Below are positions 6,991 through 10,544 of a stretch of 10,544 bases of DNA, piece after piece (the stretch's first letter is position 1; each line of letters opens with the position of its first letter). The stretch comes from Bacteroidota bacterium (lineage in GTDB: Bacteria > Bacteroidota > Bacteroidia > B-17B0 > Aurantibacillaceae): NCBI GenBank assembly GCA_025360565.1, contig JANYBY010000023.1:1-10544 (forward strand). The letters are read 5' to 3'. The position numbers and the translations under genes were made by a program. Below the pieces are notes generated by a model. It saw only the letters and a list, made by a program, of their open reading frames with translations, made no database searches and was not told the origin of the DNA.

Positions 6991-7953
6991 ATGTTCAAGT
7001 GGATTAAAAAAGGATTGATCTTTGATGTGAATAAGATGCCCAAAGAAGTTTGGTTTGAGCAATTCGCCCAAGCACCTTCTACTTTAATATTTGATGAATT
7101 TGTACGCGTATATTTTTCATGTCGCCCGCTTCCGGATAAAAATGGATCTTATGTGAGTTATTCCGCCTTTGTGGATCTTGACAGGAAAGATCTTACACAT
7201 ATTGTGAATATTGCCAAACAACCTATTTTGGAATTGGGGCAAAAAGGCGCGTTTGATGAGTTTGGAACCTATCCTGTTTCGGTTATTAAAAAAGAAAAAG
7301 ATATTTTGGCATATTACGGGGGGTGGACAAGATGTGAATCGGTTCCGTTTAACGTTGCTATTGGCGCGGCGGTCAGTAAAAATAACGGCCTCACATTTAA
7401 AAAAATGGGCCAAGGTCCTGTATTATCATATAGCGCTAATGAACCGTTTATTATTAGCGGCCCAAAGATCAGGCATTTTAACGATGAATATTATTTATTT
7501 TACATTGCCGGAAAAAAGTGGTTGCACAACGAAGGCAAGCCCGAACCGGTGTATAAGATCCGAATGGCACGTTCAAAAAATGGAGTGGATTGGATAAAGC
7601 ATAACGAAGATTTAATTGTATCAAAAATAGGGGAGGATGAAGCGCAAGCAAGCCCCGATGTTTTTTATTACAATAAAAAATACCATATGTTTTTTTGTTA
7701 TAGAGCCGGATTAAACTATCGCGGAAAAGATGGTGGATACAGAATAGGTTACGCTTCTTCGGTGGATCTAAAAAACTGGGAACGTAATGACGCTAATGCA
7801 GGACTAGATATTTCGGAGCAAGGTTGGGATTCGGAAATGATAAGTTATCCCCACGTTTTTGAATTGGATGGAAATATTTATATGTTGTATTTGGGGAACG
7901 ATGTTGGAAAACAAGGTTTTGGTTTAGCTAAGTTGGAAGGAACATTAAAATAA
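6991..7953 (+). CDS. Predicted five-bladed beta-propeller protein, GH43/GH32/GH130-like (copy 1)
   Basis: A 320-residue protein with repeated beta-rich units of the kind seen in the arabinanase/levansucrase/invertase fold: aromatic strand cores such as YLFYIAG (168-174), YHMFFCYR (231-238) and IYMLYLGN (296-303), and units reading roughly 'SKNGVDWI' (195-202) and 'SSVDLKNWER' (256-265). There is no signal peptide; the N-terminus is MFKWIKKGLIF, so a cytoplasmic role is likely. Acidic residues shared with the next gene lie in AFDE (87-90), NEPF (150-153), EDEAQ (215-219) and GWDSEM (278-283). Related bacterial proteins are often labelled glycosidase-like, or by similarity to the N-terminal domain of plant glucosamine inositolphosphorylceramide transferase. 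It may act as a transferase or phosphorylase in glycan assembly, or be a non-catalytic binder. The fold is probable and the function unknown. Confidence 0.8.
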   Translation: MFKWIKKGLIFDVNKMPKEVWFEQFAQAPSTLIFDEFVRVYFSCRPLPDKNGSYVSYSAFVDLDRKDLTHIVNIAKQPILELGQKGAFDEFGTYPVSVIKKEKDILAYYGGWTRCESVPFNVAIGAAVSKNNGLTFKKMGQGPVLSYSANEPFIISGPKIRHFNDEYYLFYIAGKKWLHNEGKPEPVYKIRMARSKNGVDWIKHNEDLIVSKIGEDEAQASPDVFYYNKKYHMFFCYRAGLNYRGKDGGYRIGYASSVDLKNWERNDANAGLDISEQGWDSEMISYPHVFELDGNIYMLYLGNDVGKQGFGLAKLEGTLK

Positions 7954-7958
7954 AAAGT

Positions 7959-8915
7959 ATGCGGTGGAAAAAACTTGGTAAAATATTTAATCCCCTTGAG
8001 AATGGTCCCGCACATAACCCTGTTGGTTTTGCCCAATCGCCGCAAACGCTGGTGTTTAGTGAATTTATCAGGATATATTATTCAACCAGAAAGTTAGATG
8101 AGAAAAATGGAAAATATTTTAGCCGGATCTCTTTTATTGATATAAAGAAAGATCTGAAGGCAATAATAAATGTTTCAAAAAATGAAATAATTTCCTTAGG
8201 TGAGCTTGGCTCTTTTGATGAACATGGCATTTTTCCGATTAACATAGTACAAGACAAAGAAAGAATATGGGCATATACTTGTGGGTGGAGCAGAAGGAAT
8301 TCTGTTTCCGTTGAAACTTCAACCGGATTGGCCATTAGCCTTGATGGGGGAATAACGTTTAAAAAATATGGCAACGGACCAATACTTACTGCAAGTTTAA
8401 ACGAACCGTTTTTAGTTGGGGATAGTTTTGTAAGAATTTTTAACGGTACGTATCACATGTGGTATATTTTTGGAATAAAATGGATAAATACGCAAGCAGA
8501 AGATGCAGAAAGAGTGTATAAGATAGGGCACGCGGTTTCTGAAAATGGAATAGATTGGAAAAAGGAGGAAGGAAAACAAATAATTTCAGACAATTTAAAT
8601 TCCGATGAATGCCAGGCATTACCAACTGTATTATTTTATAACAATGCCTATCATATGTTTTTTTGTTATCGCGAGGCAACCGATTTTAGAAAAAATAAAA
8701 ACAGAGGATATCGATTAGGATATGCCTACTCAACAGATCTGGTTACTTGGGTAAGAAAGGATGAAGAAGCGGGCATCAGTTTATCAAAAGATGGATGGGA
8801 TTCTGAAATGATGTGTTACCCGCATCTATTTGCCTGCGACGATAAAATTTATTTATTGTACAACGGAAATGAATTTGGAAAATACGGTTTTGGTATAGCC
8901 GAACTGGAAAAATAA
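7959..8915 (+). CDS. Predicted five-bladed beta-propeller protein, tandem paralogue (copy 2)
   Basis: A 318-residue protein that aligns with the preceding gene from end to end with hardly any length change, so it arose by an old tandem duplication. Residues 215-238 share 16 of 24 identities with the same numbers in copy 1. Matching acidic motifs are SFDE (85-88), NEPF (148-151), SDECQ (215-219) and GWDSEM (279-284); YHMFFCYR (231-238) is identical. Copy 2 differs at the N-terminus (FNPLENGPAHNPVGFAQSP against copy 1's shorter, Trp-containing stretch) and around 175-185. No signal peptide is present. The start follows the copy 1 stop by 5 nt, so the two are co-translated and may form a heterodimer or act on successive intermediates. 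It is the last gene of the cassette and ends 22 nt from a convergent gene. Enzymatic role unknown. Confidence 0.8.
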   Translation: MRWKKLGKIFNPLENGPAHNPVGFAQSPQTLVFSEFIRIYYSTRKLDEKNGKYFSRISFIDIKKDLKAIINVSKNEIISLGELGSFDEHGIFPINIVQDKERIWAYTCGWSRRNSVSVETSTGLAISLDGGITFKKYGNGPILTASLNEPFLVGDSFVRIFNGTYHMWYIFGIKWINTQAEDAERVYKIGHAVSENGIDWKKEEGKQIISDNLNSDECQALPTVLFYNNAYHMFFCYREATDFRKNKNRGYRLGYAYSTDLVTWVRKDEEAGISLSKDGWDSEMMCYPHLFACDDKIYLLYNGNEFGKYGFGIAELEK

Positions 8916-8928
8916 CGATTTTTTATTT
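8908..8928. terminator. Possible weak bidirectional terminator between convergent genes
   Basis: Around the copy 2 stop codon an A/T-only inverted repeat, AAAAAT (8908-8913) and ATTTTT (8918-8923) with loop AACG, is followed by T-rich sequence on the plus strand and has A-tract symmetry for the minus strand. The convergent arrangement makes a shared terminator plausible, but the stem lacks G-C pairs and would be unstable, so this rests mostly on position. Confidence 0.25.
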
Positions 8929-8937
8929 GGTATAATA

Positions 8938-9852
8938 TCAATCCCACTTTTTATCAATAATATAATTTGGTCTTTTCTTAACCTCATCTAAGATCCGCCA
9001 AATGTACTGTCCCAAAACTCCCAACATCACCATAATTACTCCGCCTATTAATAAAATAGTGATCATGATCGGAGTCCACCCGTTAAACGGAGTTTGATGA
9101 AAGTAATACGCGTACACTATATCTAAGGCGTATAAAAATCCGGCAAAAGCGGTAAAACCGCCAATAGCTGTCATTAATTGCAATGGAAAATAACTAACGT
9201 TTAAGAATGCGGAATAAAAATTCTTAAAGCGTTTAAAGAAATTATATTGCGATCTACCGAATTTGCGCTCTAATTTATCATAAGGAATGTATTTTACTAA
9301 AAAGCCCGCCCATAAAATATCGTATTGATAAAAGCGATTTTTTTCAGATAAAGAACGTATGGCTTGCATTGGTTTTTTATCCAATAAAACAAAATCAAAA
9401 CCACCCGGTGGCACATCGGGCAACATTAATTTATAAAATAATTTTGACGTTAATTTTTTTCCGAATGAACTGGAGTGTGATTTGCGAAACGAGATCACTA
9501 TTTCAGCGCCGGCCTTCCATTCATTGATCATTTTGGTGCATTGCTCAGGCGGATCCTGCAGGTCAGCTGCCATATTGATCACCGCATCACCGGTTGCATA
9601 TTCCCACCCGGCTAAAATGGCTGCCATTTGCCCAAAATTTCTTGAAAAAGAAATGATCTTTACGTGTTTATCGGTTTCGCGTAACCGAAGAAGTTCTTCC
9701 AGAGATCCATCTTTTGAGCCATCGTTCACAAAAAGAAGTTCGTACGTATCGTTCGGAAAATTATCGGTCAACTCACGCGTGATCTTTTCATGCAGCAAAG
9801 TTAATGAGCCTTGATTTTGATAAACCGCAAAACAAATGGAAATATGGCTCAT
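8938..9852 (-). CDS. Membrane-anchored GT2 glycosyltransferase (DPM1/GtrB/ArnC-like)
   Basis: A 304-residue family 2 glycosyltransferase of the polyprenyl-phosphate type, which transfers a sugar from an NDP-sugar to undecaprenyl phosphate at the cytoplasmic face of the inner membrane. The GT-A domain has VNDGSKDGS (42-50), SRNFGQMAAILAG (70-82), the metal-binding ADLQDPPE (96-103) and the FGRSQYNF stretch (198-205). Two C-terminal membrane spans follow near 226-250 and 259-283, ending in a basic tail. This two-helix layout is that of GtrB and ArnC. The active site looks intact and the length is normal. Its ATG is one base after the stop of the upstream methyltransferase gene, and it is convergent with the plus-strand cassette. 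It probably supplies a lipid-linked sugar for modifying the glycan; no flippase or periplasmic transferase partner is in the window. Confidence 0.9.
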   Translation of the reverse strand: MSHISICFAVYQNQGSLTLLHEKITRELTDNFPNDTYELLFVNDGSKDGSLEELLRLRETDKHVKIISFSRNFGQMAAILAGWEYATGDAVINMAADLQDPPEQCTKMINEWKAGAEIVISFRKSHSSSFGKKLTSKLFYKLMLPDVPPGGFDFVLLDKKPMQAIRSLSEKNRFYQYDILWAGFLVKYIPYDKLERKFGRSQYNFFKRFKNFYSAFLNVSYFPLQLMTAIGGFTAFAGFLYALDIVYAYYFHQTPFNGWTPIMITILLIGGVIMVMLGVLGQYIWRILDEVKKRPNYIIDKKWD

Positions 9853-9853
9853 G

Positions 9854-10544
9854 CTAAATGTTGTTTTTATTTTCTTTTTCGCAAAGTAAAAATATACTGC
9901 TGCATAGATCAGGAAATTGCTGCCCTAACAAATAACAGCCTTCTAAATACTCAGGCGAAATAATATCCGTGGTCAATAACCTATCCCATTGAAAATTTGC
10001 AAGAGCCTTAAAAAAAATGCCGGAACGGTGAACCACGTTCAGTCCGCTAAGTTTAGCATCACGCTCCAGTGTATCTAACGAATAGGTGATCTTATGTCCG
10101 TGTTCCGCTTCTGATGGTGTTATGGCGGCGTTATGGGATATCAATCCCATTTTCACCGCTATTTGCCGCGAAGGAGCGTTCGCGTTAGGGCAAACCAAAA
10201 ATAATTTTCCATTTTGGCTAAGCCATTCATTTTTAATTTTTTTCAGTAATGCAACAGCATCATCAATGTGTTCCAACACATGGGTTAAAATAATGTTGTC
10301 GTATTTTGTTGGCAAGTTTAAAGTTTCAAAAGTTGATTGAATAAACTGAACATTATTTCCCAAAGCTTTTTTTGCTATTTGAAGAGCTTTTTCCGAGGCT
10401 TCTACACAGGTAATATTTTTAAAATGGGGTACAAGGTGTTTCGTAAAATCGCCTTTATAACTGCCTAATTCCAAAACAGTATCTCCTTTAAAAAAAGGAA
10501 CAAAAGACCTAAGCATAAAAGGATGCATCACGTCAAAATCAAAA
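9854..10544 (-). CDS. Class I SAM-dependent methyltransferase, 5' partial
   Basis: At least 229 residues of a small Rossmann-fold methyltransferase (Methyltransf_11/23 type). Counting from the GTG at 10531, SAM motif I VLELGSYKGDFT is at 19-30, the acidic ribose-binding VEAS at 43-46, and THVLEHIDD (83-91) matches the family's HVLEH signature. The reading frame has no stop between this GTG and the window edge: four more codons read FDFD and join smoothly to V-M-H-P-F-M. The true start therefore probably lies beyond 10544; GTG 10531 and ATG 10528 are weaker choices. It is upstream of, and almost overlapping with, the GT2 gene on the same strand. It may methylate a sugar or glycan end, but the substrate cannot be told. 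An alternative is a methyltransferase unrelated to glycans that is merely adjacent. Confidence 0.85.
   Translation of the reverse strand, partial: FDFDVMHPFMLRSFVPFFKGDTVLELGSYKGDFTKHLVPHFKNITCVEASEKALQIAKKALGNNVQFIQSTFETLNLPTKYDNIILTHVLEHIDDAVALLKKIKNEWLSQNGKLFLVCPNANAPSRQIAVKMGLISHNAAITPSEAEHGHKITYSLDTLERDAKLSGLNVVHRSGIFFKALANFQWDRLLTTDIISPEYLEGCYLLGQQFPDLCSSIFLLCEKENKNNI

Noticed and set aside
7117..7413. Minus-strand ORFs inside propeller copy 1 and in other genes (for example 8078-8374, 1352-1597 and 2400-2624)
   Set aside because: They lie wholly within recognised genes, have low-complexity or Phe/Ser-rich products and carry no recognisable domain.
7211..7597. 128-codon plus-strand ORF inside propeller copy 1
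   Set aside because: It overlaps a well-supported gene in another frame, has Trp-, Arg- and Lys-rich composition typical of a shadow, and shows no family motif.
10529..10531. GTG at 10531 as the start of the last gene
   Set aside because: No stop lies between it and the window edge, and the upstream FDFD reads as a natural continuation; the start is probably outside the window.
1..10544. tRNA, rRNA, CRISPR array, insertion sequence or attachment site
   Set aside because: No cloverleaf, regular repeat-spacer array, transposase ORF or flanking inverted repeats were seen; almost all sequence is explained by the eleven genes.

Overview
The window is part of a surface-polysaccharide (O-antigen, capsule or similar glycan) biosynthesis locus. 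It is AT-rich and densely coding. The leaders upstream of the starts are A-rich, with no convincing Shine-Dalgarno sequence, and two exact matches to the Bacteroidota -7 promoter element (TAnnTTTG) lie in the main intergenic gap. These traits and the style of the proteins suggest a member of the Bacteroidota. That is inference; genus and species cannot be read from the sequence.

Layout. (1) Positions 1-4075, plus strand: four tightly packed genes for a sugar C-methyltransferase-like protein (5' end cut off by the window), an FkbM-type methyltransferase, a GDP-mannose-dehydratase-like SDR with altered catalytic residues, and a GT4-type glycosyltransferase. Spacings are 5 nt, a 4-nt ATGA overlap and a 14-nt overlap, so this looks like one transcription unit. 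(2) 4171-5013: a Wzm-type ABC-2 permease for glycan export, without its ATPase partner (Wzt) anywhere in the window. (3) 5014-5207: the largest non-coding gap, with a possible weak terminator and promoter-like elements. (4) 5208-8915, plus strand: a compact four-gene cassette with gaps of 0, 4 and 5 nt. It holds a DegT/DnrJ/EryC1/StrS sugar aminotransferase, a WbqC-family protein, and two tandem, diverged copies of a predicted cytoplasmic five-bladed beta-propeller protein related to the GH43/GH32/GH130-type fold. (5) 8938-10544, minus strand: a convergent two-gene unit with a class I SAM methyltransferase (5' end cut off by the window) followed 1 nt later by a membrane-anchored GT2 glycosyltransferase of the polyprenyl-phosphate type.

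How the genes may work together (inference). The aminotransferase would make an NDP-4-amino-4,6-dideoxy-hexose (4-amino type is the best guess), and WbqC may modify the amino group. The SDR and the two methyltransferases at the left would make or decorate an unusual, possibly methylated, sugar. The GT4 enzyme, and possibly the two propeller proteins, would assemble the glycan, and Wzm with an ATPase encoded elsewhere would export it. The most interesting part is the aminotransferase-WbqC-propeller-propeller cassette: the two propeller proteins lack secretion signals and sit in a biosynthetic operon, so they are unlikely to be ordinary secreted glycosidases.
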